NCBI GenBank assembly: GCA_030345135.1
Contig: CP128386.1
Span: forward strand, 3,063,677-3,127,676
Direction: 5' to 3'
DNA length: 64,000 nt
Source of the DNA: Chitinophagaceae bacterium DXS
GTDB taxonomy: Bacteria > Bacteroidota > Bacteroidia > Chitinophagales > Chitinophagaceae
Below are positions 36,524-45,945 of this stretch, piece by piece. The translations under genes were made by a program, and so were the position numbers. The notes under the pieces were generated by a model that saw nothing but the letters and a program-made list of their open reading frames with translations, made no database searches and was not told where the DNA came from. Within the stretch, counting starts at the first letter, position 1. Every line of letters starts with the position of its first letter.

Positions 36524-36904
36524 CTAACTACTAACATCTTCATTTATCGAAAGTAAATTTCCGTCCGGATCTTTAAACCATGCCACTTTAAAACCGGCAG
36601 GTGAAATCCAGACTCCAAGGTCGTCCTGTTCAAAAAACTCATATTTTTCACAGAACACTCCCCTTGTATTCAACTCTTCAATGGTAGCAAAAATATCGTC
36701 CACAACCCATCCAAGCACCGTAAACGGCTGCGGCGTAAAGGTCTCAACAGATATTATCCTCAACAGACTTCCGTGTGCATTGAAATCCAGGAAATACTTC
36801 TGTTCGGATAATAGTTTTAGCCCGATAATATCTTTATAAAAGTGTTTAGCCCGTTCCGCATCAACTGTTGGAATAAAGGCCTTGAGTTTTCTGTCGGCAA
36901 GCAT
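36524..36904 (-). CDS. VOC-superfamily (glyoxalase/bleomycin-resistance-like) protein
   Basis: A 126-residue protein with one VOC-type set of beta-alpha-beta-beta-beta units doubled across the chain: FIPTVDAERAKHFYKDIIGLKLL, then VLGWVVDDIFATIEELNTRG, then ISPAGFKVAWFKDPDGNLLSI. The last is the standard VOC ending. VOC proteins bind a metal or a small molecule and include dioxygenases, isomerases and resistance proteins; the substrate cannot be told. It is convergent with the GH92 locus. Confidence 0.85.
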   Translation of the reverse strand: MLADRKLKAFIPTVDAERAKHFYKDIIGLKLLSEQKYFLDFNAHGSLLRIISVETFTPQPFTVLGWVVDDIFATIEELNTRGVFCEKYEFFEQDDLGVWISPAGFKVAWFKDPDGNLLSINEDVSS

Positions 36905-37435
36905 CTTATAAATTTTATGACTGGCAGGCTGGTGTTCCTGTCAAATGTAAACAGAATAAACTTGCATAAGTTGTGAGTTCGAAGTTATACTTCACACGTT
37001 TAAGGTGTTTTTAAGGATGGCAGATGAAACGAGGGCCACGCTATTGCACCCGTAATATGTACAAATGATTCCGCATCATATACATTGAACAGAGCTGATC
37101 TAAAAAATAAATTTGAACAAAATGCGCTGATGTTTGCAGAGTTAAAAACTACAGGCAATACAAAAAAATAATGATGCAATCGCCAGGGATCACTTGACAA
37201 TACGGCTGAAAAGCGATAGATTTATTATCATATTTTTTTCGAGGCGTCAGCAAATATTTCCCGGAACTGGTGCGGATAAATTTTCCGCAAAACAGTACTT
37301 TATTTAACAGCTACACGTAATACACAGCCATCAAAGTCTTTCGTAAAGGAGATCCAGTGAAGAAGTAGCCGGCATACAAAAGTCAGATGGTCATCTTTTG
37401 AATACCAGGCATCATATCTTTTAAAATCATACTCA
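36905..37435. other. Gene-poor region with a possible gene remnant
   Basis: A 531-base gap. On the + strand, 37028-37171 is open for 47 codons without an ATG start; it reads like a protein end (NRADLKNKFEQNALMFAEL, then KTTGNTKK and a stop) and is preceded by an in-frame stop. It could be the 3' remnant of a lost gene. A minus-strand frame at 37000-37200 does not look coding. The remainder shows nothing recognised. Confidence 0.3.
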
Positions 37436-38221
37436 ATGGCAACACTTAAAACCAAACAAATTGTTTTTGTCACCGGCGCATTTGTTACAAATGGCTGCTG
37501 GGACGAATGGCGTACCTACTTTGAAAACAGAGGGTATTCAACAGTCGCTCCGCCCTGGCCATATAAAAACGGAACCGCCGCAGAATTAAGAAACAGACAG
37601 CCGGATGATGTAGACCTGGCGCTGCTTACACTGGATGAAGTAATTAACTCCTATGTTGATGTGGTTAACAGTTTCCCCGACAAGCCTATTGTTATTGGTC
37701 ATTCACTTGGTGGCCTGATCACCCAGATTATCGTGAACAGGGGACTTGCTGCCGCAGGAGTTGCCATACATCCGGTTCCGCCGCTTGGTGTATTCCCTTA
37801 TGAGTTTTCGTTTCTTAAAGGCGGGTGGAAATCCCTGGGATTATTTACATCTTTAAAAAAGACTTACCTGATGTCTTTTAAAGACTGGCAATATGCTTTT
37901 GTAAACACCATGCCTTTGGAAGAACAAAAAACAGCTTATGAACAATTTACTATCCCGGAATCAAAAACAGTTGCCAGAGGTGGTTTGAGCAAGGCGGCAA
38001 AAGTTGATTTCAAAAAGAGCCACCCACCATTGCTGATAACAGCAGGCAGCACCGATAATATTATTCCTGCTCATCTGAACCGCAGGAACTACAATGCATA
38101 CAAAAAGAACGGCTCAATCCTTGAATACAAAGAATTTCCTAACCGAAATCACTTTGTGCTAGGACAACCCGGGTGGCAAGGCGATGCGGATTTTGTTTAC
38201 GACTGGCTGCAAAAACTTTAG
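37436..38221 (+). CDS. Alpha/beta hydrolase
   Basis: A 261-residue protein with the alpha/beta hydrolase order: oxyanion region VFVTGAFVTNGCWDEW, nucleophile elbow GHSLGG (Ser about 90), acid GSTDNIIPA (Asp about 207) and the catalytic His in NRNHFVLGQPGW (about 240). No signal peptide, so cytoplasmic. Close relatives are esterase- or lipase-like, but the substrate is not evident. It is a single gene between the VOC protein and the minus-strand SusCD operon. Confidence 0.88.
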   Translation: MATLKTKQIVFVTGAFVTNGCWDEWRTYFENRGYSTVAPPWPYKNGTAAELRNRQPDDVDLALLTLDEVINSYVDVVNSFPDKPIVIGHSLGGLITQIIVNRGLAAAGVAIHPVPPLGVFPYEFSFLKGGWKSLGLFTSLKKTYLMSFKDWQYAFVNTMPLEEQKTAYEQFTIPESKTVARGGLSKAAKVDFKKSHPPLLITAGSTDNIIPAHLNRRNYNAYKKNGSILEYKEFPNRNHFVLGQPGWQGDADFVYDWLQKL

Positions 38222-38224
38222 AAT

Positions 38225-38443
38225 GTACGGTGTACGGTGTACGATGTACGATGTATCAGGTGCGGGTTACAAAGTTTTAGGTAAACAGGTTTCATTATTA
38301 GTTTTCTTTTTAAAAAAAATACAAAAGCCGCCGGAAAATTTCCAGCAGCTTTTTCTATTAACAACAAACTGCTTTATCACACTATTCCTGCGCTTAAACC
38401 AGCGGGTGTCCCAAACATCGTACATCGTACACCGTACATCTAA
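38225..38443. repeat. Inverted heptamer arrays around a terminator
   Basis: Four TGTACGR heptamers in tandem at about 38225-38255 face the reverse complement (TACATCG-type) heptamers at about 38417-38441. The ~160 bases between them hold the terminator of the minus-strand operon. A related GTACTTCTAAC-type short repeat lies at about 38468-38500. Confidence 0.7.
38311..38353 (-). terminator. Rho-independent terminator of the SusCD operon
   Basis: On the minus strand AAAAGCTGCTGGAAA pairs with TTTCCGGCGGCTTTT, with two G-U pairs, then GTATTTTTTTT. The G-U pairs form only in the minus-strand RNA (the plus strand has A-C mismatches), so the element is oriented to end the transcript from 45648. 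Confidence 0.85.
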
Positions 38444-38507
38444 CATATTCATAACGCTGCCACACTTATGTACTTGTAATCCGTACTTCTAACTTCGTAC
38501 TTACACC

Positions 38508-40043
38508 CTAGTATCCCGGATTCTGATACATCTTCACCGGATCGAGAATTGTTTCATAGTACGGAATGGGATAATATCTGTCTTTTGTTCCGAAGTTGGA
38601 TACTTGCGCAAGTCCCCAGTCCGCCTGGTTTTTAGTGTGCATATATGCTACCAGTTCGTCTATTGTGAAGAAACGCAACAGATCAAACAGGCGGTGATGT
38701 TCAAATGCAAGCTCCACTCTTCTTTCATGCAGGATTGCCAGTTTAAGCGTTGGAAACTTCTGCTTGTAAGTTGGATCAGTCATTGATACCGCATAAGATG
38801 GCATGCCGGCTCTTTCTCTTACCATGTCAACATACCGGATAGCTGCAGTTGTATTTCCTTTGTAGAAATTCACTTCCGCAAGCATCAATATAACATCAGC
38901 ATAGCGGATCAGGATCCAGTCATTGCCACCGTAACCGGTTTTTCCTGCAGTAGAACTGGCATCTCTAAACTTGGTAATAAACCAGTCTTTAACAATAGGA
39001 TCGTTCGCATACTTAACAGAGAAATCTTTACGCGGGTCATTTACTTCATACTCATTCACCAGGTCATGAGTAACGTTGTAGCCAGTACCTGATGCCGTCT
39101 TTTGAGAGTTAATCGTTTCGCCCTTAGCCTGCGCATCAGCAGCAATGTTGGAATGATAGTTAATATCACCCTGGATGTTAACGATCTGCCAGATTAACTC
39201 AGGGCAAGTCGCTTTCTTATTTACATCAAACACATCGGCATAAGGGATGTCTGACAGGGAAGAAAATCCACGCATGTTGTAACAAGCTGTCAAATAATAA
39301 TCGGCGCTATCAAGATCTGAGGTTTTATTCGCACCGGTAACAGTAATTGCGCGTGTTAAATATGCCTGTCCCAAAATGGCTGTAACCGCCTGCATAGAAA
39401 CTCTTCCCCTGTTAGCTGCTGGCTGAACCTTAGGCAGATTGCTCACTGCAGCGTCATGAAGGTCTGCAATGATCTGTGCAAATACGTCCGGAGTTTTTGC
39501 ACGAAACGTAGAAGCAGTTACTTGTTCAGGTGTACTTAATGCCTCTGTGGTCATAGGGATATCACCCCATTTTCTCACCAGTTGAAAATAAATATATGCC
39601 CTGATGAACTTTGCTTCAGCAATGTATTGTTTTTTGGTTGAGTCTGATGCAAATTGCACCTTATCAATATTGCTCAGCAATACGTTGCATCTTGAAATTG
39701 ACTGATATAAGGCTATCCAGTGGCTTTTCAAATATGTGTTTGTAGGTAGCAGAGAGAAATTGTTGAACTGGAACGGTTCACCTGCATTTGACTGGTTGTC
39801 ATTCGTACCGGTATCGTCCGAACGCTGATCTGTATAAAGATCACTTTCTTCACCAATACAACTATTGCTTCTTAGTGATTGGTAACAACCATTTAAAGCG
39901 AGTAGAACATCTGTTTCAGAAGTAAAAAACTGGGGGATTGTAACAGAGTTTGGATTCGTTTGTTCAAGAAAGCTTTTCTTACATGAGCTCAGCAGTATAA
40001 GCATCAGGCAAGCAAGCTGCAAAAATTTATGTCGCATCTTCAT
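38508..40043 (-). CDS. SusD/RagB-family outer-membrane lipoprotein
   Basis: A 511-residue protein with a lipobox (LILLSSC, about Cys21). It shows the SusD helical fold: FFTSETDVLLALNGCYQSLR, AEAKFIRAYIYFQLVRKWGDIP, RYADVILMLAEVNFYKG and HERRVELAFEHHRLFDLLRF, ending in MYQNPGY, a typical SusD C-terminus. It is paired with the SusC 15 bases upstream. The local terminator follows about 150 bases downstream. Confidence 0.95.
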   Translation of the reverse strand: MKMRHKFLQLACLMLILLSSCKKSFLEQTNPNSVTIPQFFTSETDVLLALNGCYQSLRSNSCIGEESDLYTDQRSDDTGTNDNQSNAGEPFQFNNFSLLPTNTYLKSHWIALYQSISRCNVLLSNIDKVQFASDSTKKQYIAEAKFIRAYIYFQLVRKWGDIPMTTEALSTPEQVTASTFRAKTPDVFAQIIADLHDAAVSNLPKVQPAANRGRVSMQAVTAILGQAYLTRAITVTGANKTSDLDSADYYLTACYNMRGFSSLSDIPYADVFDVNKKATCPELIWQIVNIQGDINYHSNIAADAQAKGETINSQKTASGTGYNVTHDLVNEYEVNDPRKDFSVKYANDPIVKDWFITKFRDASSTAGKTGYGGNDWILIRYADVILMLAEVNFYKGNTTAAIRYVDMVRERAGMPSYAVSMTDPTYKQKFPTLKLAILHERRVELAFEHHRLFDLLRFFTIDELVAYMHTKNQADWGLAQVSNFGTKDRYYPIPYYETILDPVKMYQNPGY

Positions 40044-40058
40044 TTCGTTTAATGGTTA

Positions 40059-43000
40059 TTAAAATGTCAGGTGAATGCCCACATTATATGATCTTACAAG
40101 CGGATACACACCATAGTCTACACCAGGGGTAAGATTGGCTGCGCCGCTGTTTACGCTGTAGTTATAATCTACTTCCGGATTATAGCCTTTGTATTTAGTA
40201 ATAGTAAATGCATTGTTCACTGTTCCGTAAATCCTTATACCACTAATGCCTGCTCTCTTTAAAGCAATTATCTGGGGCAATGAGTAACCAACAGAAATAT
40301 TGGTGCATCTGAAGAAACTTCCATCCTGCAAATAGAATGTAGACAATCTTGTGCTATTACTTTGCGTGCCGGCTCTTGACGCGCGATATACTTTTCCCAG
40401 ACCTGGCTGTGATTCTGAGCGGTAACGGTCAGCAACATCTGCATATTGGTTGCCGGATCCTTCCATATTGTACAGGTAATAGTCCTGACCATCCAATACC
40501 TGGTTGCCATAAGAACCTGCGAAAGATGCACTCAAATCAACATTGTTATATGCCATTGATAAATTAAATCCGTATGTGAATTTTGGATAAGGCGATCCGA
40601 TTATACTAAGATCACTTGAGTTTACTACCCCATCTCCATTAACATCCTTAAAGTAGAGATCACCAGGCCTCAATGGATTTGTCTGTGCAGTTGAACGCGG
40701 TGGACCTACGATCTTATAATCTTTAGGAAATGATTGTGTGGTCTTGTTGTATTGAGCATCATCCTGGGCAATGTTGGCCATGTCACTTTCACGTACCATT
40801 CCTGCTACTTTATAACCATAGAACATACCGATCGGTTGTCCGGCCATTGTAATATGTGTTAAATAAGATCTTTCAGCACCTGCTGTAATAATGGTGCTTG
40901 CCCCACCAAGATCCAGCACTTTATTTCTGTTAATTGAAATATTACCGGCAAGATTCAGGTTAAAGTCTTTTGACTTGATTACTTTTCCATCAACCTGGAA
41001 ATCGAAGCCTTTGTTTTCTATTTTAGAATTTCTCAGGTTGGTGAGATACGAAGAACTTCCTGAGATTGCTGAGATATTGTTATTGAACAGCAGGTTAAAC
41101 GTACGGCTGTTATAATAGTTGGCAATAACAAACAATCTGTCATGGAAAAGACCTAAGTCAAGGCCAAAGTTGTATTGAGAAGTAGATTCCCAACCAAGTT
41201 TGTTATCGGCAATATTACCCGCATAATAAGCAGTAGAAATAACGTTATTGCCAAACACTACGCCGGTTGGACTGTTGAATGTCTGCAATGCATTATAGTT
41301 ACCGATATTGTTGTTTCCACTAAGACCCCAGCTGGCACGCAGTTTCATAGTTGTGTTTTCAGCTAACCATCCTTTGTAGAAAGATTCCTTTGAGATGGCC
41401 CAGCCGCCTGATACAGAAGGGAACACACCCCAGCGATTGTCAGGACCAAACCTTGACGAACCATCTGTTCTTATTGAAGCTGTAAGAAAATAACGGTTGG
41501 CGTAAGCATATTGCGCTCTGCCAAGATAGGAAAGCAATGTATTCACAGACTTTCCGGTTGACCCCGTGTTTACGGTAACCTGCCCAATTGTACCAGCGGT
41601 TATTTCAGGAATAAGATCATTCTGGAAACCTTTAACAGTAATATTTACAACATCTGAATTTGTTTGCTGCGCAGTATAACCAGCCAGTAAATTGATGCTG
41701 TGCAGGCCGAATTGCTTATTGTAATTCAGCGTAAACTCAGCCAGTTGATCTTTCTGTGAAATGGTTTGTGCCTGTGCATAAGCCGCTGCGATTGATTGTG
41801 TAGAATATGGAGGATTCACACCATTACTCAGGCTCGTGGGCAAATAGTAATCATACTTTTCATTGTAAGTCTGTAACCCGAGGTTTGCTTTGAAAATAAG
41901 GTGAGGTATTATTTCGTAAGAAGCAAAGCCATTGTAGGTACCGCGATTCCCTTTCCTTGATATTTTAATGCGTTCCGCAGTAGCTATAGGATTCTCTATG
42001 CTTTGGTAGCCGTATGCACTTGATTGCGCAGCAGCCAGATTGGTTGCGATTGAGCCATCCGCATTATAAGCCGGAAGATTAGGCATGTAGATCAAAGCAC
42101 CAAATGCAGGGCTGTGATCCCAACGGCCTTCCTGTGTTTCGCTGTTGTTAATACCTGTATATGCAATGCTTGCGCCTACTTTTAGCTTTTCAGAAACGTC
42201 GCCATCCACATTCGCACGGAAGTTTAAGCGATTCTGTCCGGTATTCAGCATAATACCATCCTGCGTTTGGTAACCTCCGCTTAATGCATAACGCACAGTT
42301 TTGGAACCACCGGTAAAAGAAAGGTTATGCCTCATAAATGCGGCATTTCTGTATAACTCATCCTGCCAGTCAGTGTTATACTTTTGCGGAAGTACTTTTT
42401 GATTCGCAAAATCATATAAGTCTGTTGGTATACTAACGGAGCCAGCATTGCCGACTTTTGAAACACGCGTTGCATTGTCGTCGGAATACATTGCATCGTT
42501 CCATGTACCGCCGGTATTTTCAACCAGGTCTTTGTAACTATTGTTTCTGCCATCCACCACCAACTGAGCGAATTGATCGCTGTTTAGCAGTTTTACTTTT
42601 TTCGCTAACTGGTTAACACCGTATTGAAAATCGTACTCGAGTTTTCCTTTACCTTCCTTACCTCTTTTTGTTGTGATAAGCACAACACCACCAGAAGCTC
42701 TTGAACCATAAATGGCTGCTGAAGCTGCATCTTTAAGGATGTCTATTGATTCAATATCATTTGGATTGATGAAAACATCGTTACCTGCCGGATAGCCATC
42801 AATAACGTACAGCGGATCTGTGCCTGCATTGATAGATCCAACACCACGCACCCTTATTTTTGGTGATGCATATGGAGAACCATCAGTTTGAGAAACAACC
42901 ACACCAGCTACTTTACCAACCAATGCCTGCCCAGCTGTAGGTGCAGACACGTTTAATTCTTTCGCCTTAACGCTTGAAATTGCGCCGGTAAAATCGCTCT

Positions 43001-43418
43001 TGCGCACTTTCTGATAACCTACGGCAACAACTTCTGCAAGATCATTTAACTGACCTTTTAAACGGACGCGCAGTTGTTCGCTCAGCGTTGAAGCTATAGT
43101 ATCTACGCCTGTTAAGCCAACAAATGAAAAGTGAAGCGCATTACCAGCTTCGCCTTTTATCGTAAAAGAACCACTGGTACCTGTGATAGTGCGCTGACCA
43201 TTGGCGTCATTAACAATCACAACTCCGGATAATGGCTGTCCGTTTTCATCAACAACCGATCCGTTGATCTTTTTCTCGGTACCGCGCTTGTTTTGCGCCG
43301 ATACGGAAGATATGCCTGCGACCAGTATAAACACCAGCACGCGGCACTTTCTCTTTACATGCTTCCCTCTGAATAGCAAAGGGACATGCAATCCTAATTT
43401 TAACTTAGTAAGCTTCAT
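40059..43418 (-). CDS. SusC/RagA-family TonB-linked outer-membrane protein
   Basis: A protein of about 1119 residues, with the start taken at the ATG at 43418 (MKLTKLKLGL) rather than the in-frame TTG at 43424. It has a long N-terminus with a signal-like helix ending SSVSA-Q, a carboxypeptidase regulatory-like domain (about 50-120, KINGSVVDENGQPLSGVVIV), the plug (VAVGYQKVRKSDFTGA and DILKDAASAAIYGSRASGG), and a barrel ending in VRSYNVGIHLTF. It has no STN domain, so no anti-sigma signalling is expected. It is preceded by the propeller-like gene (38 bases) and followed by SusD. Its ligand is unknown because no CAZyme is in the operon. Confidence 0.95.
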   Translation of the reverse strand: MKLTKLKLGLHVPLLFRGKHVKRKCRVLVFILVAGISSVSAQNKRGTEKKINGSVVDENGQPLSGVVIVNDANGQRTITGTSGSFTIKGEAGNALHFSFVGLTGVDTIASTLSEQLRVRLKGQLNDLAEVVAVGYQKVRKSDFTGAISSVKAKELNVSAPTAGQALVGKVAGVVVSQTDGSPYASPKIRVRGVGSINAGTDPLYVIDGYPAGNDVFINPNDIESIDILKDAASAAIYGSRASGGVVLITTKRGKEGKGKLEYDFQYGVNQLAKKVKLLNSDQFAQLVVDGRNNSYKDLVENTGGTWNDAMYSDDNATRVSKVGNAGSVSIPTDLYDFANQKVLPQKYNTDWQDELYRNAAFMRHNLSFTGGSKTVRYALSGGYQTQDGIMLNTGQNRLNFRANVDGDVSEKLKVGASIAYTGINNSETQEGRWDHSPAFGALIYMPNLPAYNADGSIATNLAAAQSSAYGYQSIENPIATAERIKISRKGNRGTYNGFASYEIIPHLIFKANLGLQTYNEKYDYYLPTSLSNGVNPPYSTQSIAAAYAQAQTISQKDQLAEFTLNYNKQFGLHSINLLAGYTAQQTNSDVVNITVKGFQNDLIPEITAGTIGQVTVNTGSTGKSVNTLLSYLGRAQYAYANRYFLTASIRTDGSSRFGPDNRWGVFPSVSGGWAISKESFYKGWLAENTTMKLRASWGLSGNNNIGNYNALQTFNSPTGVVFGNNVISTAYYAGNIADNKLGWESTSQYNFGLDLGLFHDRLFVIANYYNSRTFNLLFNNNISAISGSSSYLTNLRNSKIENKGFDFQVDGKVIKSKDFNLNLAGNISINRNKVLDLGGASTIITAGAERSYLTHITMAGQPIGMFYGYKVAGMVRESDMANIAQDDAQYNKTTQSFPKDYKIVGPPRSTAQTNPLRPGDLYFKDVNGDGVVNSSDLSIIGSPYPKFTYGFNLSMAYNNVDLSASFAGSYGNQVLDGQDYYLYNMEGSGNQYADVADRYRSESQPGLGKVYRASRAGTQSNSTRLSTFYLQDGSFFRCTNISVGYSLPQIIALKRAGISGIRIYGTVNNAFTITKYKGYNPEVDYNYSVNSGAANLTPGVDYGVYPLVRSYNVGIHLTF

Positions 43419-43456
43419 AATCAATTTATTTAATAAAAGCAGCCCGATTTAAAATT

Positions 43457-44344
43457 TTAGTCCCATTGAATGTTCATGAAATTGGCGTTGTCTTTGCGGG
43501 AAGAGGTAACCGCAATGCCCTTTTTAACCTGTGGGAGGAAGGTGAATCCTTCGAGTTCGTCAGTACGCTGATCTACGTCGACGGTCTTCAATATATATTC
43601 TTTACCACTATTCAGCGACTTTTCAAAATCAAGATAAGTGAAGCGCCAGCCCCGTCCCTCTGTTCTGTTCTGAATCAACAGCAATATCTTTTTGTCGTTT
43701 AACCAAACCATGTTCTGCACCCATGGGCCACAAATGAATTTCTTGTACACAATGCCCGCCTCCGTTGTCTTTTTGGCTTTTGCCAAAAGAGCCGGATCGT
43801 ATAATCTGACTTCATTTTGTTTATTGCCATAATCGGCAGTGGCAACATACCATTTACCATCAGCCTGAACATATTCGGGTCGGCATCCCTGTATACATGC
43901 ATCGTCTTCAATAGTATTTAACAGGTTACCATCGAGTGTCTTTGTTTTTAGAAAACCATCCCAGTTAATGGAGTAGATAATTGCTTTCCATGCTGTGCCT
44001 TCCTTGTTTAAGCGAACGCTGTTACCGATGAAGGTTGGCATGCCTTTATGATAAGCAATGCCGGTAGGGTGATTGATTACGTCCTTACCATTTTCTGTAA
44101 ACAGGCACTCCTGTTGTGTATATACAAGAGAATCATGTTGAAGTTTGTAACGGCGCAACATTCCTACTTCTCTGTCACCATACAAATACACATCTCCGTC
44201 AAGAAATTTTGCACCCTGGCAGGCGCCGAGAGAGTCAATTGTTGAAGGCTTTTCCAGCTTCATTGATATATTGTCTTTACCCATCATAGAGCAAAGGCAT
44301 AGCAGTATCACTCCCTGCAAGGAAGTAAGTAAGATCTTTTTCAT
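43457..44344 (-). CDS. Secreted beta-propeller-like protein of unknown function
   Basis: A 295-residue protein with an N-terminal signal helix (MKKILLTSLQGVILLCLCSM). The mature part alternates strand-like segments typical of a propeller: FLDGDVYLYGDREVGMLRRY, THPTGIAY-like NHPTGIAYHKGMPTFIG, DGKWYVATADYG, WLNDKKILLLIQNR and ELEGFTFLPQVKKGIAV. I do not recognise a named family. It sits between a YdcF-like protein and SusC in one operon, so it may bind or modify the operon's ligand. Confidence 0.6.
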   Translation of the reverse strand: MKKILLTSLQGVILLCLCSMMGKDNISMKLEKPSTIDSLGACQGAKFLDGDVYLYGDREVGMLRRYKLQHDSLVYTQQECLFTENGKDVINHPTGIAYHKGMPTFIGNSVRLNKEGTAWKAIIYSINWDGFLKTKTLDGNLLNTIEDDACIQGCRPEYVQADGKWYVATADYGNKQNEVRLYDPALLAKAKKTTEAGIVYKKFICGPWVQNMVWLNDKKILLLIQNRTEGRGWRFTYLDFEKSLNSGKEYILKTVDVDQRTDELEGFTFLPQVKKGIAVTSSRKDNANFMNIQWD

Positions 44345-44385
44345 GATGTACTAGTCAGGTTGTTTAAATAGCCAAATCCTTTTTG

Positions 44386-45648
44386 TTATGGATCCATTAT
44401 TTCATAAGGATTGATCTGAAGGGCCTCCAACGAGGGATAAAACACTGATTCCGTTTCTGACAAACGATCTCCCTGCCTGTATGGTAGTTCATTTAGTTCT
44501 TTCTTACAGCGATCATCAAGAACCGTGGTTATATATATGCTCTGAAATTTATCTGTAGATGCTATGCAAGGCTTATCAAAGGGAATATGATAACGGAAGA
44601 TCAGCCTGACACTGTTGCGCATGTTGGTAGTTGTATGCCTTGCATGAGGCTCAATAATGATGGCACTTTCAGGTATCATCATTGCTTCCATTAAATACCG
44701 CTTCATTTCCGTTGCTTCGCAATATTTGGTTTTGTATGGGTGTACCTTGCCGCCGGAAACTATAATAAAAGGAGCTAATCCTTCTTTATACCTGTAAGCA
44801 GCCACACGGCATCTAAGCATACCTTCACCACTAAGAGCAACGCCAGCAATATCTGGTCCCGCGCCAGGCACCATGATTGTACGATATTTATAATTGCTCC
44901 ACTTAACTGAAGCTACTTTTTTAAAGGCAGCAGCATTTTCCTTTTCAGTCATCGGTTCATAGTCGGCAGCATTCAGTCGTTCGTTTATTTCTATAAAACG
45001 CAATGCATAAGTAAGTGAGGGTTCAAAAAATAATGCAGCATTTTTACACTCTTCGCGAACTGTATTTGTTACAACATTCACAAGGTCCGGATACCTTTTG
45101 GATTGCGTATTGTAGCCGATTGAGTCGATGTTCGGGTAACGCGCTTTATCGCCTTCAGCGTACACACCGATAGCAAAATTGACACCGCGTGCGTCTTGCT
45201 GCCAGGCTTTGACCAGTAAAGAATCGGGGGAAGAGTGCTGATAGATATAATAAGCTCCTGAACGAAGCAGATGTTCTTTTACAAGACGTCCCAAAGCATT
45301 GCCAGGTTTATATAACTTAAACAAGCGTTCGCCAATTGCAAAAATTTCATCCTCTGAAAATTTCATTTTAGTTGTATAGCAACGAAAGTCTTTACAATTA
45401 TTAAGAGAAGATGCAAGGTGATCTGTTTTTGCTTTTGCAATTCTCATTAGCGTTGTGTCTTCAGATAATATTTTACTTACTTCAGGAATGTTATGAAACA
45501 GGGACAACAAGTAGTAATTTTTGGCGACAACTATATCTTCCGTTGTTTTTCCAAATATTAGTTTATACGCAGGATCCGGAGATTGAGATAACGTTTGCAG
45601 TGGTAGCAGGATAACGGATAACAAGTATAGAAGCGTGTTTCTTTTCAT
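44386..45648 (-). CDS. YdcF/ElyC-family protein with extra N-terminal domain
   Basis: A 420-residue protein with a signal peptide (about 1-21). The C-terminal half (about 235-400) is a DUF218/YdcF-type domain: IMVPGAGPDI, RCRVAAYRYKEGLAPFIIVSGG, EATEMKRYLMEAMMIPESAIIIEPHARHTTTNMRNS. This family includes the ElyC and SanA envelope proteins; biochemical roles are poorly known. The first ~220 mature residues are a helical domain not usual in YdcF. It starts the operon: next come the propeller-like gene (41 bases), SusC and SusD. Its own start sits about 30 bases after TATTTG, with a TTG about 17 bases further upstream, a weak match to a Bacteroidota promoter. Confidence 0.75.
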   Translation of the reverse strand: MKRNTLLYLLSVILLPLQTLSQSPDPAYKLIFGKTTEDIVVAKNYYLLSLFHNIPEVSKILSEDTTLMRIAKAKTDHLASSLNNCKDFRCYTTKMKFSEDEIFAIGERLFKLYKPGNALGRLVKEHLLRSGAYYIYQHSSPDSLLVKAWQQDARGVNFAIGVYAEGDKARYPNIDSIGYNTQSKRYPDLVNVVTNTVREECKNAALFFEPSLTYALRFIEINERLNAADYEPMTEKENAAAFKKVASVKWSNYKYRTIMVPGAGPDIAGVALSGEGMLRCRVAAYRYKEGLAPFIIVSGGKVHPYKTKYCEATEMKRYLMEAMMIPESAIIIEPHARHTTTNMRNSVRLIFRYHIPFDKPCIASTDKFQSIYITTVLDDRCKKELNELPYRQGDRLSETESVFYPSLEALQINPYEIMDP

Positions 45649-45806
45649 GCAGTCTCATTCTTAAAATGCGATGCAAATAGACTAAGTTTTTTTTAACAAC
45701 GCGCCCCTTGCTGTATGATGGAATTGTTAAGAAAAAGGTTTTAGCAACAAATCAATTGTCACTTTCAACATCTGCAATTACTAAGTAAAATATTAGTAGG
45801 CTTATT

Positions 45807-45854
45807 ATGCAATCAACTAAAAAAGATAGAGGCAACATTAAACTTTTCCCTTAA
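45807..45854 (+). other. 15-codon micro-ORF (speculative)
   Basis: An ATG-to-stop frame coding for MQSTKKDRGNIKLFP. It lies about 50 bases before a strong + strand terminator, in a region without other + strand genes. It may be part of a small transcript, but such a short frame can occur by chance. Confidence 0.15.
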
Positions 45855-45902
45855 AAACATGTCAAACGTTGCAAGCTCAAATAGTTTCTCTTACAACAAC
45901 CG

Positions 45903-45935
45903 AAGAGGATGATCAAATGATCATCCTCTTTTTGT
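45903..45935 (+). terminator. Perfect 13-bp stem-loop with T-run
   Basis: AAGAGGATGATCA pairs exactly with TGATCATCCTCTT over an AA loop, followed by TTTG/TTTC on the + strand. On the minus strand it lies 15 bases after the stop of the CMD-like gene but is not followed by T-rich sequence. The orientation therefore fits a + strand transcript from 45660-45900, where no gene is known. Confidence 0.75.
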
Positions 45936-45945
45936 TTCTGCATTA

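Noticed and set aside
37000-37200. A 66-codon minus-strand frame
   Set aside because: Residue composition is not protein-like and the better reading of this stretch is on the + strand.
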